DNA of 64,000 bases from Myxococcales bacterium (GTDB lineage Bacteria > Myxococcota_A > UBA9160 > UBA4427). Under the pieces are notes generated by a model, which was not told the origin of the DNA, made no database searches, and saw nothing but the letters and a program-made list of their open reading frames with translations. Below are positions 52,536 to 62,683 of the stretch, piece after piece (the stretch's first letter is position 1; every line of letters begins with the position of its first letter). The position numbers and the translations under genes were made by a program. The stretch lies in the NCBI GenBank assembly GCA_014240165.1, contig JAAZXM010000010.1:1-64000 (forward strand), written 5' to 3'.

Positions 52536-54884
52536 TCAGTTTGAGCCCGTAACCGCGTCCTCGGGCTCAGTGCTCTCCGCAGCGCTCTTCGCGGTGGGCT
52601 TGGCTGCCCGTCCTCTTCTTTCACTTCGCTCTGCCAGCGCTTCCAGGGCGGAGCGCGCGATTTTGGCCTCGGGGTCCGCGCCGGTTTCGGCCACGGCCTC
52701 GAATGCGGCGAGGGTCGCTTGGCGCCGTCCCCGGTCGAAGCGCGCGGCTCGCCGCGCCAATTCCAATGCCCGGGCCGGGTCCTGACCTCGTTCGGCCTCG
52801 ATCCGGGCGACCTGGCTCGCCAGGGCGGCACTGTGCAGATGACGCATCAGCAGGCGCTCACCCATTGCCTTTCGCTCTTCCAAGCTGGCGTGAGCCTCCA
52901 TCAGCGCCAGTGCCGCGATGCCGGCACTGGCCTGGAGAGGATCTGAAGCCGAAGCCCGATCGTAGAGTTCGAGCGCCGCAGCGATATTCCCCGCTTCGGC
53001 CTCGAGTGCGGCCAGGCCGTTGAGTGCGTCCGTGTTGTCCGGGTCCAACTCGAGTGCGCGGCGATAGGGCGCGGCCACTTGCTCGGGCTTGGCCTCTCTT
53101 TGCTCCTGGATATTTCCAAGTAAGGCATGAAAGTCAGCGCATTCGGGATGCGCCTCGAGGGCCCGGACGACAAGCGCCTGGGCTTCGTCGAACTCGTTCA
53201 TCTGAAGTTGGGCTGCGACCCAAACGTTGAGGGCTTGGGTGTTCTCGGGGTCGGTGAGGTCCAGGGGAGCCCCCTGGATCACCGCAATACTCTCCTGAAC
53301 ACCGCGCTGCTGGCCCGCAATGCGGGCGCTGATGGCCAGGGCCTGCCCCTTCTGCCCGGGCAGGCGCGCCAGGCGGGAGAGACCCTGCCGGGCGATTTCA
53401 CGTTGTCCCGCGCGATGAGCCAGTCGAATGCTGACGGCATAGCCCTCGGGATCGTCGGCCCGGGCGCGGACGTAATGGCCAATTCGCTCCAGCGCTTGAA
53501 GTTCCTGACCCTGAGCTTCAAGCAGAAGGGCCAAGTGAAAGGAGGCATCGCTCTGGGATTTGTCTGCGCGAATGGATTCTCGGTAATGGGATATTGCTTC
53601 GTCGAAGCGGCCGAGTTTTTCGGCGACTTGACCCGCGAGGAAGCGCGCGGCGGCGTTATTGGGCCAAAGCCGGATGCCTTTTTCGAACGTGGCGAGGGCT
53701 TCTTCCCATCGCTCCTCGGCGGCGAGAACGCGCCCCTCGATGAGATCGGCGAGGCTGGTTCCCTGGAGTGGCTGCGCGGCAGCACGGGCCTCTTCGAGCC
53801 GACCTGCCTGGATCAAAGTATCCGCATGGGCGAAGACCACCATGGGCGCCGGATTGGGCACGGCTTCCACTGCTTGCTGAAAAGCATCGACGGCTTCGCT
53901 GAGCATGTCGCGACGCACATAATGGTCGCCGAGAACGAACCATGCATTGGGCGAGGGGTTCTCTTCCGTTTCTTCCCGGAAGAGTTGCTCGGCTTCCTCG
54001 ATGCGGTCCAGGCTCTTCATCCGCTGAGCCAGGAGAATTCGAAATCGGCTGCTGCGTTCTTTCTCGAAGGCGGCTTGGAGGATCTCCGTGGCCTGTTCGC
54101 GTCTCGCGGTACTGTCGTAGTAGGCCACGGATTCCTGGATGACAAGGGGCTCGCTCGGGTAATCCTTGAGGCATTTCGCGAATTGGACGTCCGCGGCAAT
54201 CGGGTCGCCTCGCTCGAAGGAAAACATCCCGGTGACCACGCAGAGCCTGGCCCGGGCGGATTCCAGCGCCGGCTCAGCCCCCTCCTCTTCGGGATCTTGC
54301 TTCAGCGCGTCTTGGGCGAATAGGAGCGCGGCCTCTGCTTCCTCTTCCTCTCGTTGTGCGAGATGGGCGACGATCCGGGGCACCAGCACCTTCTTGTTGT
54401 CGGGGTCGAGTTCGAGTACCCGGGCGACCTCGACCAGCACTTCTTTATTGCGGCCCGTGTCCTGGTAGGCGTCGACGCGCATTTCCAGAGCGGCCAAGTT
54501 GTCGGGCTCGATGGCCAGCACGGCGTCCGCGGACGCGATGGCCTCGTTCTTGAAGCGGCTGTCCAGAGCCGATTCGGTGAGGAGCAGGCCCGCTTCCACG
54601 GCGAGGGAAGGCTCGGCCACGGCTACCCTGAGAGGCCAGATCGCCGAGCCCGACTCCCCCGTTCGCAGCAGCGCCCTGCCGAGCAAAAGATTGGTTTCGG
54701 GATCACCCGGGCTCTCGTCCACGATCCTTCGCAATTCGTCGACGGTGGGCCCGAAGTTGCCCTGGGCATGTTGACTTCGAATGGCTTCGAGCGGGTCCGC
54801 AGGTGTGCAGGCACTTCCCAGGAGAGCGGCGCAGAGCAGAAAGGCAAGACAGGAGCCGAGCCCGGGCCGGGAGTTCGCTCGCAT
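52536..54884 (-). CDS. TPR-repeat lipoprotein
   Basis: 782 residues from ATG 54884, with GAGGAG 10 nt upstream; ATG 54902 is an alternative. A lipobox LLGSAC follows the signal sequence. The rest is a long TPR array (PETNLLLGRALLRTGESGSA, FDEAISHYRESIRADKSQSD, PYRRALELDPDNTDALNGLA), ending in an Ala/Glu-rich tail. It resembles the TPR proteins encoded with PEP-CTERM/exopolysaccharide systems, which would fit the PEP-CTERM protein ~7 kb away. That link is inference. Convergent with paralogue A, 3 bp between stops. Confidence 0.85.
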   Translation of the reverse strand: MRANSRPGLGSCLAFLLCAALLGSACTPADPLEAIRSQHAQGNFGPTVDELRRIVDESPGDPETNLLLGRALLRTGESGSAIWPLRVAVAEPSLAVEAGLLLTESALDSRFKNEAIASADAVLAIEPDNLAALEMRVDAYQDTGRNKEVLVEVARVLELDPDNKKVLVPRIVAHLAQREEEEAEAALLFAQDALKQDPEEEGAEPALESARARLCVVTGMFSFERGDPIAADVQFAKCLKDYPSEPLVIQESVAYYDSTARREQATEILQAAFEKERSSRFRILLAQRMKSLDRIEEAEQLFREETEENPSPNAWFVLGDHYVRRDMLSEAVDAFQQAVEAVPNPAPMVVFAHADTLIQAGRLEEARAAAQPLQGTSLADLIEGRVLAAEERWEEALATFEKGIRLWPNNAAARFLAGQVAEKLGRFDEAISHYRESIRADKSQSDASFHLALLLEAQGQELQALERIGHYVRARADDPEGYAVSIRLAHRAGQREIARQGLSRLARLPGQKGQALAISARIAGQQRGVQESIAVIQGAPLDLTDPENTQALNVWVAAQLQMNEFDEAQALVVRALEAHPECADFHALLGNIQEQREAKPEQVAAPYRRALELDPDNTDALNGLAALEAEAGNIAAALELYDRASASDPLQASAGIAALALMEAHASLEERKAMGERLLMRHLHSAALASQVARIEAERGQDPARALELARRAARFDRGRRQATLAAFEAVAETGADPEAKIARSALEALAERSERRGRAAKPTAKSAAESTEPEDAVTGSN

Positions 54885-55079
54885 GGGCACGTCGCTCCTC
54901 ATAGAGTCTGTCGCTGTGTGTCGCCCCGCTCTGTGCTCGGGCCTGTTTTCGTCGGGTTGCCAGGTCCAATCAGAGGAGACGGTTGAATTTGCCCATGGTA
55001 CAGCAGTTGGGCCACCCTATGCCCGTTCCTCATTTCGCGCCCATGACTTTCGGGAGCGCGGGTTGAGCCGGGAGAAACG

Positions 55080-57197
55080 ATGGAAAGTGAAACCGCTATA
55101 GCACCCCGGCAGTCGCTGACGCCGTTACTGAAGCCCCGAAGTATTGCCATCGTGGGGATCAGCGACCCCGAGCGCTTCGGCGGCCTGCTCTACCAGAACG
55201 TGAAAGGCTTTGGCTACTCGGGGAAGATCTTCGGAGTCAATCCACGCTACGAGACCCTTTACGATCGCCCCTGCTACCCGTCGCTTTCCCATCTGCCCGA
55301 AACGCCGGATTGCGTTTTGCTCGCCTTGCCCAACCCGGCATTGGAGACCGCCCTCGAAGAGGCCATCGCACTCGGGGTTCCCGCGGCGGTGATCTTCGCC
55401 AATGCCTACTCCGAGCCCGACGAGAAGGGCCAGACCCTGGCCGATCGCCTGGAGGCCCGGGCCCGGGAAGCGGGCATGGTGGTCTGCGGGCCCAATGGCA
55501 TGGGTTTCGTTTCCCTGGCGGACCGCCTGCCGGTTACGGGCTATCGCGCGGACCCCAATACCCCCGCTGGCGGGGTCACCCTGATCACTCATAGCGGTTC
55601 GGTCTGGGACGCTTTTCTTCAGAACGATCGGGGGCTGCACTTCAATTACATCGTCTCCTCGGGAAGCGAGATGGTGACCAGCGTCGCCGACTACATGCAA
55701 TTTGCACTGGCCGATCCCTCGACCCGGGTGATCGGCCTCTTTCTGGAAACCGTGCGCGACCCCGAGACTTTCCGGTGCGCTCTCGCCGAGGCCCGGGACC
55801 GGGATATCCCCGTGGTGGTTCTGAAGACCGGGCGCAGCGAACGGGGCGCGCAGCTTGCGCGCGCGCATAGCGGCGCCCTGGCGGGTCGCGATGCGGCTTA
55901 CGACGCGCTCTTCGAGTGTTATGGGGTCTGCCGGTGCACGTCCATCGACGAAATGATGGATGCCCTCGAACTCTTCGCGGCGGGCGTGCGGCCGCGCACC
56001 GGCCATCTGGCTGCGCTTCACGACTCCGGCGGGCAGCGTGCGCTGCTGGTGGACCTGGCCGAGAGCCTGGGGTTGGAGTTCGCAGCCATCGGCCCGAAAA
56101 CCCGGCAAAGGCTCGAGGCGGTTCTCGAGCCGGGCCTCGATGCCATCAATCCCCTGGACGCCTGGGGGACGGGCAACGGGGCCGAGGGCATTTATGAGGA
56201 ATGCCTGCGGGCCCTGGATGCCGATCCCGCCACTGGGCTCACGCTTTTCGCGTGTGATCTCTACCCCAGTGATGACGTCGATTTCTTCTATCCCGAGGTC
56301 ACGCGAGGGATCTTGGCCGGGCTCAAGAACCCGCTTGTCTGGCTCGTGCACCTGAGTGCCTCGACCAGCCGCCCCCAGGCCGAGGCCTTGCGCGCCATGG
56401 GGGTCCCGGTTCTGATGGGCACCGAGACCGGCCTGCGCGCGGTGGCCCACGCGGTGGCGTACGCGGGTTTTCAGCGCCGCTTTCGCGACGAGGGCCCCGC
56501 ACCTGTGCGCCGAGTGCCCCCGCCCGCGGATTTACCCGGGCTGCGGAGCGAACTTCAGGCGATGACCGGGCCCTTGGACGAGTCCGCGAGCAAGCGCTGC
56601 CTCCGGGCTTACGGGATCGCGACCCCCCGCGAAGTGCGCGTGGAGAGCGAAGCCGAGGCCGAGAAGGCGGGCGCCGAGATCGGCTACCCGGTGGTGCTCA
56701 AGACCGCGGCCGGAGATCTGCATAAAACCGAGCGCGGGGGTGTGCGCCTGGGCATTCGCGACGCCCAGGAACTGGCCGCGGCCTACCGGGATATGGCGGA
56801 GCGGCTGGGTCCGGCAGCGCTGGTTCAGGAAGAGGTTTCCGAGGCTCCGGATCTCTTTTTGGGCCTGGTGCACGACGAACAATTCGGTCCCTTGCTCAGC
56901 CTGGGTAGTGGCGGGATTTTCGTCGAGGTTTTCGATGACGTGCGCCTCTTGGCTTTGCCCACGACCGGCGACCGGGTACGCGAAGCCCTGCTGGGGCTGC
57001 GCGGGGCTGCACTACTCGAGGGTGCCAGAGGGCAGGCGCCTGCGGACCTCGACGCCGTGGTGGAGGCCGCCCTGGGCTTGGCCGCCCTGGCGGACGACCT
57101 GGGCGATTTGATCGCGGAACTCGATATCAACCCGCTTCGTGCATCGAGCGCGGGAGCGGTTGCCCTGGACGCGCTGATCGTTCCGCGCATCCGCTGA
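55080..57197 (+). CDS. Acyl-CoA synthetase (ADP-forming), fused alpha-beta acetate-CoA ligase family
   Basis: 705 residues with GGGAGAAACG before the ATG. Domain order: CoA-binding Rossmann domain (LLKPRSIAIVGISDPERFGG, residues ~15-110), ligase-CoA domain (ITHSGSVWDAF, ARAHSGALAG), then ATP-grasp from ~490 (ESASKRCLRAYGIATPREVR, GYPVVLKTAAGDLHKTERGG). The C-terminal segment is ELDINPLRASSAG. It forms or cleaves acyl-CoA with ATP/ADP. Substrate preference among short-chain acids is not determinable. It could feed the crotonases in this window, but is not in an operon with them. Confidence 0.92.
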   Translation: MESETAIAPRQSLTPLLKPRSIAIVGISDPERFGGLLYQNVKGFGYSGKIFGVNPRYETLYDRPCYPSLSHLPETPDCVLLALPNPALETALEEAIALGVPAAVIFANAYSEPDEKGQTLADRLEARAREAGMVVCGPNGMGFVSLADRLPVTGYRADPNTPAGGVTLITHSGSVWDAFLQNDRGLHFNYIVSSGSEMVTSVADYMQFALADPSTRVIGLFLETVRDPETFRCALAEARDRDIPVVVLKTGRSERGAQLARAHSGALAGRDAAYDALFECYGVCRCTSIDEMMDALELFAAGVRPRTGHLAALHDSGGQRALLVDLAESLGLEFAAIGPKTRQRLEAVLEPGLDAINPLDAWGTGNGAEGIYEECLRALDADPATGLTLFACDLYPSDDVDFFYPEVTRGILAGLKNPLVWLVHLSASTSRPQAEALRAMGVPVLMGTETGLRAVAHAVAYAGFQRRFRDEGPAPVRRVPPPADLPGLRSELQAMTGPLDESASKRCLRAYGIATPREVRVESEAEAEKAGAEIGYPVVLKTAAGDLHKTERGGVRLGIRDAQELAAAYRDMAERLGPAALVQEEVSEAPDLFLGLVHDEQFGPLLSLGSGGIFVEVFDDVRLLALPTTGDRVREALLGLRGAALLEGARGQAPADLDAVVEAALGLAALADDLGDLIAELDINPLRASSAGAVALDALIVPRIR

Positions 57198-57224
57198 CGC
57201 GGATGACGAAGGGCGCGCGCGGAC

Positions 57225-58421
57225 TCAGCCCGGGCCTTCATCTATAGAGGGCCTTCCGCTTCTTTTCTTCCGCTTGCCCTGGACTTGTTTGCGGACGCTG
57301 TCGGGCACCGGGTTTCGGGCGAGCCAGGCCCCTGCGGCCTCCGGATCGCTCTGCATCCATTGGCCCAATACGCTGACGAGACCCGTTTGCCTCAATTGGG
57401 GGTCGGTAATGCGGCGCACGCCCTCGAGCGCCTTCGGGGGAGAGGTCACCGCCAGGCGCCGAGCCACGACGAAACGCGCGGTATCGAGTTCCGGGCTTTT
57501 CTCGGCGCCGTCGAGCCATCGCTCGGCGAGCGATGGGTTTTGCTTCTGCCATTGCACGAAGGCGGCTTGAACCACTCGATTGCGGTCGCCGCCCTCGGGC
57601 AGGTTGCGTGCCCAGGCGATGGCCGCTTCCGGATCCTTGTTCACCCAACGCCGGGCCACCGCGGCAAAGGCGCTCGCACTACCCGGCGAGTCCCGATTGC
57701 GCTCGGCGAATTCTGCCGCCACGCCATGATCGTCCTGGGCCAGGATCCCCGCTGCTTTGGCCAATGCTGTCGCCTTGAAGTCGTTCTCACTGGTTTCGGG
57801 AATTTCCTCGGCCCATTCCACAACGGCGCCATGACCCTCGGCAAGGATTTCACGAATCAGGATGCTGGTCAGGCGGTCCCGGGCAAGATCGTCGGGCAGG
57901 CTCGCGATATAGAGGGTGACCCCATCGCGGTCGGGGCCGTGGGCCCAGGCAGCGACCATTCGGTCGAGTAGGAGCGCTTTGAGGGAAGTGTCGCCGATCG
58001 TCATCAACGCTCCGCGGGCGGCCCCGGGGTCGTAGAGCGCCCAGCCGTAGATCGCCGCCGCGGCCCCCTTATTTCGCGTATGGTCGGGCCAGGTCAGGCT
58101 TCGGGCGAAGGCGGTTTCGGGGTCGAGGCGCGCCCAGGCGCCCATGAAGAGCCGAAGCTCGTCCTGGCTCAGCCAGCGCTTTCTCGCTTCCACGATTTCA
58201 ACGGCTTCTTGCAGGTTCTCGGGTTCGAGCTGCGCCACGTAACCGCTGATCGTATGCGCCCGATGGACCCAATCCCCGCTTTCCAGCGCCGCGCGAAATT
58301 GGGCTGTGCTCACGCTGTCCATGCCCGGAGAGAGCCGCGCCGTGGCGTAACCGCCCGCGAACGCCGCCACGACGAGCAGGGCGCAGAGCAGCACATAACG
58401 GTTTTGATCCACAGATTGCAT
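57225..58421 (-). CDS. Anchored helical-repeat protein, paralogous family member B
   Basis: 398 residues if ATG 58421 is the start. GGAGG abuts that ATG directly, while GTG 58412 has it at 9-nt spacing, so the shorter form may be real. An N-terminal hydrophobic segment (YVLLCALLVVAAFAGGYA) is followed by helical pairs with W-x3-D-P-x-A themes (RWVNKDPEAAIAWA, QWMQSDPEAAGAWLA). The family signature is DELRLFMGAWARLDPE. It ends in a basic tail (QGKRKKRSGRPS). Divergent from paralogue C with 126 bp between starts. Function unknown; not a recognised family. Confidence 0.75.
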   Translation of the reverse strand: MQSVDQNRYVLLCALLVVAAFAGGYATARLSPGMDSVSTAQFRAALESGDWVHRAHTISGYVAQLEPENLQEAVEIVEARKRWLSQDELRLFMGAWARLDPETAFARSLTWPDHTRNKGAAAAIYGWALYDPGAARGALMTIGDTSLKALLLDRMVAAWAHGPDRDGVTLYIASLPDDLARDRLTSILIREILAEGHGAVVEWAEEIPETSENDFKATALAKAAGILAQDDHGVAAEFAERNRDSPGSASAFAAVARRWVNKDPEAAIAWARNLPEGGDRNRVVQAAFVQWQKQNPSLAERWLDGAEKSPELDTARFVVARRLAVTSPPKALEGVRRITDPQLRQTGLVSVLGQWMQSDPEAAGAWLARNPVPDSVRKQVQGKRKKRSGRPSIDEGPG

Positions 58422-58547
58422 CCTCCGGGCCGGGTAGAGATAATAGGCGCTTGAACGTTCCCGGTCCTGTCCGCTTCCTTGCTGGCCTGGCCAGGGTTTT
58501 TGGAAGAGTCGAGATCGCCCGGTTCCGAGCCATTGCGTGGAGTCAGA

Positions 58548-59696
58548 ATGAAGTGGATCCCCATAGGCGCTTTCGCAATCGCTGCGCTGGTGGCGGCTTT
58601 CTGGCTCGGGCGGGCTACCCGGGTGGAGGTCGAAGCCCCGGATCCCCTGCTTGGGCGCGAATCCCTGATGGCAGCGCTTGCCGAGTCGGACTGGTCCGAG
58701 AGGACATACCGCTTCAGTGGTCTGATGCGGCAGCTCGATTCCGAAAACCTTGATTGGGCGCTGCAGGCCATCGAGGAAAGCCCCGAGCGGCTGAATAGGG
58801 ACGAGTTGCGGATCCTGATGCACGCCTGGTCCCGCTTTGACCCGGAAGGGGCCTTCGCTTTCGCGCTCTTCGCGCCCGAAGACCAGAAACGCTGGATGGC
58901 GTCTGCGGTGATTTACGCCTGGGCCCAGGATGACCCCTCCGCTGCACGGGGAGCGCTGTTGGGCGTCCAGAATACCGACTTCGAACTTTCCCTCGAGCAG
59001 CGATTCGTGATGGGACGGGTCAAGAGCGGAGGGATCGGTGAGGCTCATGATTATGTGGAGAGCCTGGCTCCCTCGACGCGCCGGGAATTACTTGTCGGTG
59101 AGATCGCGCGCTCGCTTGCCCAAGAGGGGACGGACGGTCTGATGGCCTGGGCGGAGTCGGCAAGCGAAGAGGATCCGAAACTCAGGAATACAATTTTCAA
59201 GAAGGCTGCGGCGGTTCTCGCCGAATACCATCTCGAAGCCGGGGCGGATTGGGTGGCTTCTCATTATGGCGAGCCCCAGGCGCAGGGCTCCGCACGACTC
59301 GTTGCCCTCAACTGGGCTGAGTCGGACCCCGATGCGGCCTTCACCTGGCTGACCTCGTTGCCGGGTGGCGAAGAGCAGCGAGAAGCCGTGGGGTTCGTCT
59401 TCGCCTATTGGCTGAAGAGCCACCCGCGGAACGCCATCGCGTGGATCGAAGCATCGGAACCCGCTGAAGCGCTGGATCCCGCCATGCGGGCCATGGCCCA
59501 ATCCCTGGTTCAGGAGGACCCCGTGGCTGCGATCGAGTGGGCCCGGCGAATCCAGGACTCGGGTACTCGGGATCGGACTCTGGTGAGGATCGGTCAGCGG
59601 TGGTACCTGCTGGACCCCGAGGCGACTCGAAGGTGGTTGGCGGTGAGCGGACTCCCTCGCGCGGGGCAGCGGCAAATTCTCGAGGCAAAAAATTGA
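58548..59696 (+). CDS. Anchored helical-repeat protein, paralogous family member C
   Basis: 382 residues from ATG 58548, with GGAG 6 nt upstream. It has the same layout as members A and B: short anchor (PIGAFAIAALVAAFWLG), signature DELRILMHAWSRFDPEGAF, and helical pairs such as NWAESDPDAAFTWLTSLP and YWLKSHPRNAIAWIEA. There is no basic C-terminal tail. Divergently arranged with member B, suggesting local duplication with inversion. The next gene starts 72 bp downstream. Function unknown. Confidence 0.75.
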   Translation: MKWIPIGAFAIAALVAAFWLGRATRVEVEAPDPLLGRESLMAALAESDWSERTYRFSGLMRQLDSENLDWALQAIEESPERLNRDELRILMHAWSRFDPEGAFAFALFAPEDQKRWMASAVIYAWAQDDPSAARGALLGVQNTDFELSLEQRFVMGRVKSGGIGEAHDYVESLAPSTRRELLVGEIARSLAQEGTDGLMAWAESASEEDPKLRNTIFKKAAAVLAEYHLEAGADWVASHYGEPQAQGSARLVALNWAESDPDAAFTWLTSLPGGEEQREAVGFVFAYWLKSHPRNAIAWIEASEPAEALDPAMRAMAQSLVQEDPVAAIEWARRIQDSGTRDRTLVRIGQRWYLLDPEATRRWLAVSGLPRAGQRQILEAKN

Positions 59697-59768
59697 GAGA
59701 GAACGCGACCCGCGACCGGACCAGTTCATTGGGCCCATACCCCCGGCTTCTCCCATGAGTGTCATCCG

Positions 59769-62627
59769 ATGAGGGTGGCTATCGCCCTGGCACTTACGGT
59801 GATGACGGGTTTCACGGGACTCGTCTACGAGGTGACCTGGCAGAAATACCTGGCTGCCCTTCTCGGCTCACACAGCGAGGCGACCGCCGCGGTGCTGGCC
59901 ATCTTCCTGGGCGGCTTGTCCGCGGGATACGCGCTCTTCGGCCGGATGACGGAGACCATGCAACTGCGCGCCCGCGCGGGACGGCGATCTCCGCCGCTGC
60001 TGCTCGTCTACGCAGTCGTCGAGGCCACCATCGGGATCTATGCGTTGATCTTTCCCGGCCTTTTTGGTGGCGCGCAGGTTCTTTCCCAATGGGCGCCCGC
60101 TGGGTCGCCCGCGCTGGGATTCCTTTTCGATGTGCTTCTTGCGACTCTGCTCATCGCGCCGCCCTCCATCCTGATGGGCGGCACGATTCCCATCCTCACC
60201 CTGGCTCTTTCACGCAGTCTCGAGGCCGCCACCCGCATCCACGCCTGGGTCTATGGCTTCAACACGCTGGGTGCCTTCGCGGGCGCCCTGGTGGGCGGTT
60301 TCCTCTTGATCCCGGCTTTGGGTCTCGATGGTGTTTCGTACGCCATGGGTGGCCTGAACCTGATGGCGGCGGCGGTCTTCCTGATTTTGTCTCGAGGGGA
60401 GCTTCCGCTCTCCCCCGGCGAAAATGTCTCTCGCGCCGATGATGCATCGTCGAGTGCGGCTGATCCCCGGATCCCGGGTTTGAGGGCTTTGCTCATGGTC
60501 GCGGCTCTTTCGGGCTTCGCCATGATGACCGTTCAAACCATTCTGAATCGGGTGGGCGCATTGGCCTTCGGGGCATCGATGTTCACCTTCGCCATGGTGG
60601 TTGCGGTCTTTGTTCTGGCCATCGCATTGGGGAGCCTGGCTGTCTCCGCCTTGTCGCGAATTTCGCTTCCGTTGATCGTCCTCTCCCAATGGGCGCTCGT
60701 GCTTCTTCTCTTCCTGGTCTATGGCCTGATGCCAGACTTCCCCTACTACGCGCATGTCGTTCGTTCTTTGTTCCAGGATACGAACGCAGCCTTCTATTCC
60801 TACCAGTTCTTTTCCTTCATCTGCCTCCTGGCGGTGCTGCTCCTGCCGATTGGTCTTTCCGGAGCCTTGCTTCCCCTGCTTTTCCATCATCTCAGGCAGG
60901 CGCTCGGAGAATTGGGGAAGACGGCGGGCAGGCTCTACAGCTGGAATACCATCGGGTCGCTCCTGGGCGCGCTGCTCGGAGGCTACGTCCTGCTCTTCTT
61001 CTTTGACCTCCACGTTGTCTACCGCATCGCCCTGGCGGCGGTTGTCCTCTGCGCGGGAATCTTGACCGTAGTCTTGCTGCGGGTTTCCCTATTGGGGGGT
61101 GTTGTTCTGGTTTTGGTTCCCGCCCTGGTGGCGATTTGGAGTCTTCCCGAATGGGATCCGGAACGCCTGGATTCGGGCTTGTTCAGAACACGGGCGGCTA
61201 CGGCGAATACGTATCGGGGCGCAGATCAATTTTTCGCGGATCGGGAGCGAAGAATTGTTTTCCATCGCGACGGGCCCTCGACCACCGCAACCGTTCGCCG
61301 CGTTCGAAATAGCGAGGTCGGTGAGAGTTTTTCGCTCAGCACCAACGGCAAGCCCGACGGCAGTCTGATCGGCGACTACCCCACCATGGCATTGGCTGCG
61401 CTGATTCCTGCCTTGTTGGCCGAAAATACCCATCGAAGTTTCGTGATCGGTTACGGAACAGGCGTAACCGCGGGCGAGCTCGCGTCGATGGATGAGATGC
61501 GCGAAGTCCATGTGGCCGAGATTTCCCAATCGGTCATGGAGGCAGCCCCCTATTTCGAGATCGGCAACCAGGCACCGCTGGCCAGTCCCAAGCTCGTTGT
61601 CCATCGGAGCGACGCGTACCGAAGCCTTCTGCGCGCCGAAGGTCTCTACGACGTGATCGTTTCCGAGCCGAGCAACCCCTGGGTGAGCGGAACCGAAATG
61701 CTCTTCAGCCAAGAATTTCTCGAAGCGGCAAAACAGAAGCTGAGCCCTGGCGGAGTCTACGCCCAATGGTTCCATCTCTACGAGATCGATGACGCTGCGG
61801 TCGAGCTTGTCTTGAGAACCTATTTGTCGGTTTTCGAGCACGTCTCCCTCTGGTTCACCATGGAGTCCGACCTGGTGATCATGGGGATTCGCGATCCAGA
61901 GCGAGCGCTGGATATTGCCAAGATCCGTGCCCGCTTCGAGCGCCTGGATTTCCAGGCCGCATTCGCACGCGTGAAGATCGAGAATCTCGTGGCGGTTTTT
62001 TCACATGAGCTTGTTCCTCTTGGTGTTCTGGACGCGATCGAGATGGAGGGTCCGGTCCAGACCTTGCGCCACCCGCGCCTCAGTCATATCGCCGCTCGCG
62101 CTTTCTTTCGAAATGGAGAAGGAAGGCTCCCCGATCTGGTTCGCCCGGAGAGCGTGCAGATTGCGTCGCGAAATTCTCTTCTTCGCCGCCTATTGCATGG
62201 GGGGCAGCTGCCTCCGGTGGCCCTGGGTGTTGCCGCGACAGAGAATTGCCGCTTTGACCGCGGGGCGGCCTGCGCCACTTATATGGCCCAATGGGAGTAC
62301 GCGTACCCGCGCTCTGAGGTGAGGGCCCAGGTGCTGGAGAAATTGAGGAAGAATCCGCACAATGCGCCCGAGTTGAGAGCCGAAATCATCGAGAATCTGG
62401 TGGCTTTCTACTCCGGGAAAGGGGCTCAGGCCCCGGAAGACCGCCCCGTGGTCTTCGCACGCAGGCAGACCAATCGCTACATTCGGCACTTCAACCTCGC
62501 GATTCCCTTTGATCGTCGCTCCTTGGAAAATATCTGGCGATCGTGTGATAGACCGCCGTGTGACGCAGCCCTGCGCAGGGCTGAGAGCCGGGTGGGGCCA
62601 CTCGATATCTATTCCAGGGAGAATTGA
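59769..62627 (+). CDS. Membrane-spermidine synthase-like fusion protein
   Basis: 952 residues. The N-terminal ~480 residues hold about a dozen membrane helices in two similar halves ([51 protein letters not shown]). Residues ~490-760 are a Rossmann SAM-methyltransferase/spermidine-synthase fold ([37 protein letters not shown]). The C-terminal ~190 residues are unassigned and hold two Cys-containing motifs. The catalytic Asp region of true spermidine synthase reads SEPSNPW, typical of this membrane-fused family whose activity is unclear. Inner membrane. Confidence 0.85.
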   Translation: MRVAIALALTVMTGFTGLVYEVTWQKYLAALLGSHSEATAAVLAIFLGGLSAGYALFGRMTETMQLRARAGRRSPPLLLVYAVVEATIGIYALIFPGLFGGAQVLSQWAPAGSPALGFLFDVLLATLLIAPPSILMGGTIPILTLALSRSLEAATRIHAWVYGFNTLGAFAGALVGGFLLIPALGLDGVSYAMGGLNLMAAAVFLILSRGELPLSPGENVSRADDASSSAADPRIPGLRALLMVAALSGFAMMTVQTILNRVGALAFGASMFTFAMVVAVFVLAIALGSLAVSALSRISLPLIVLSQWALVLLLFLVYGLMPDFPYYAHVVRSLFQDTNAAFYSYQFFSFICLLAVLLLPIGLSGALLPLLFHHLRQALGELGKTAGRLYSWNTIGSLLGALLGGYVLLFFFDLHVVYRIALAAVVLCAGILTVVLLRVSLLGGVVLVLVPALVAIWSLPEWDPERLDSGLFRTRAATANTYRGADQFFADRERRIVFHRDGPSTTATVRRVRNSEVGESFSLSTNGKPDGSLIGDYPTMALAALIPALLAENTHRSFVIGYGTGVTAGELASMDEMREVHVAEISQSVMEAAPYFEIGNQAPLASPKLVVHRSDAYRSLLRAEGLYDVIVSEPSNPWVSGTEMLFSQEFLEAAKQKLSPGGVYAQWFHLYEIDDAAVELVLRTYLSVFEHVSLWFTMESDLVIMGIRDPERALDIAKIRARFERLDFQAAFARVKIENLVAVFSHELVPLGVLDAIEMEGPVQTLRHPRLSHIAARAFFRNGEGRLPDLVRPESVQIASRNSLLRRLLHGGQLPPVALGVAATENCRFDRGAACATYMAQWEYAYPRSEVRAQVLEKLRKNPHNAPELRAEIIENLVAFYSGKGAQAPEDRPVVFARRQTNRYIRHFNLAIPFDRRSLENIWRSCDRPPCDAALRRAESRVGPLDIYSREN

Positions 62628-62683
62628 TCGGCCCCCTCAGGTATAGCCACCGATGTGCCGAATCAAGCACCCAGGAGCAGGCA

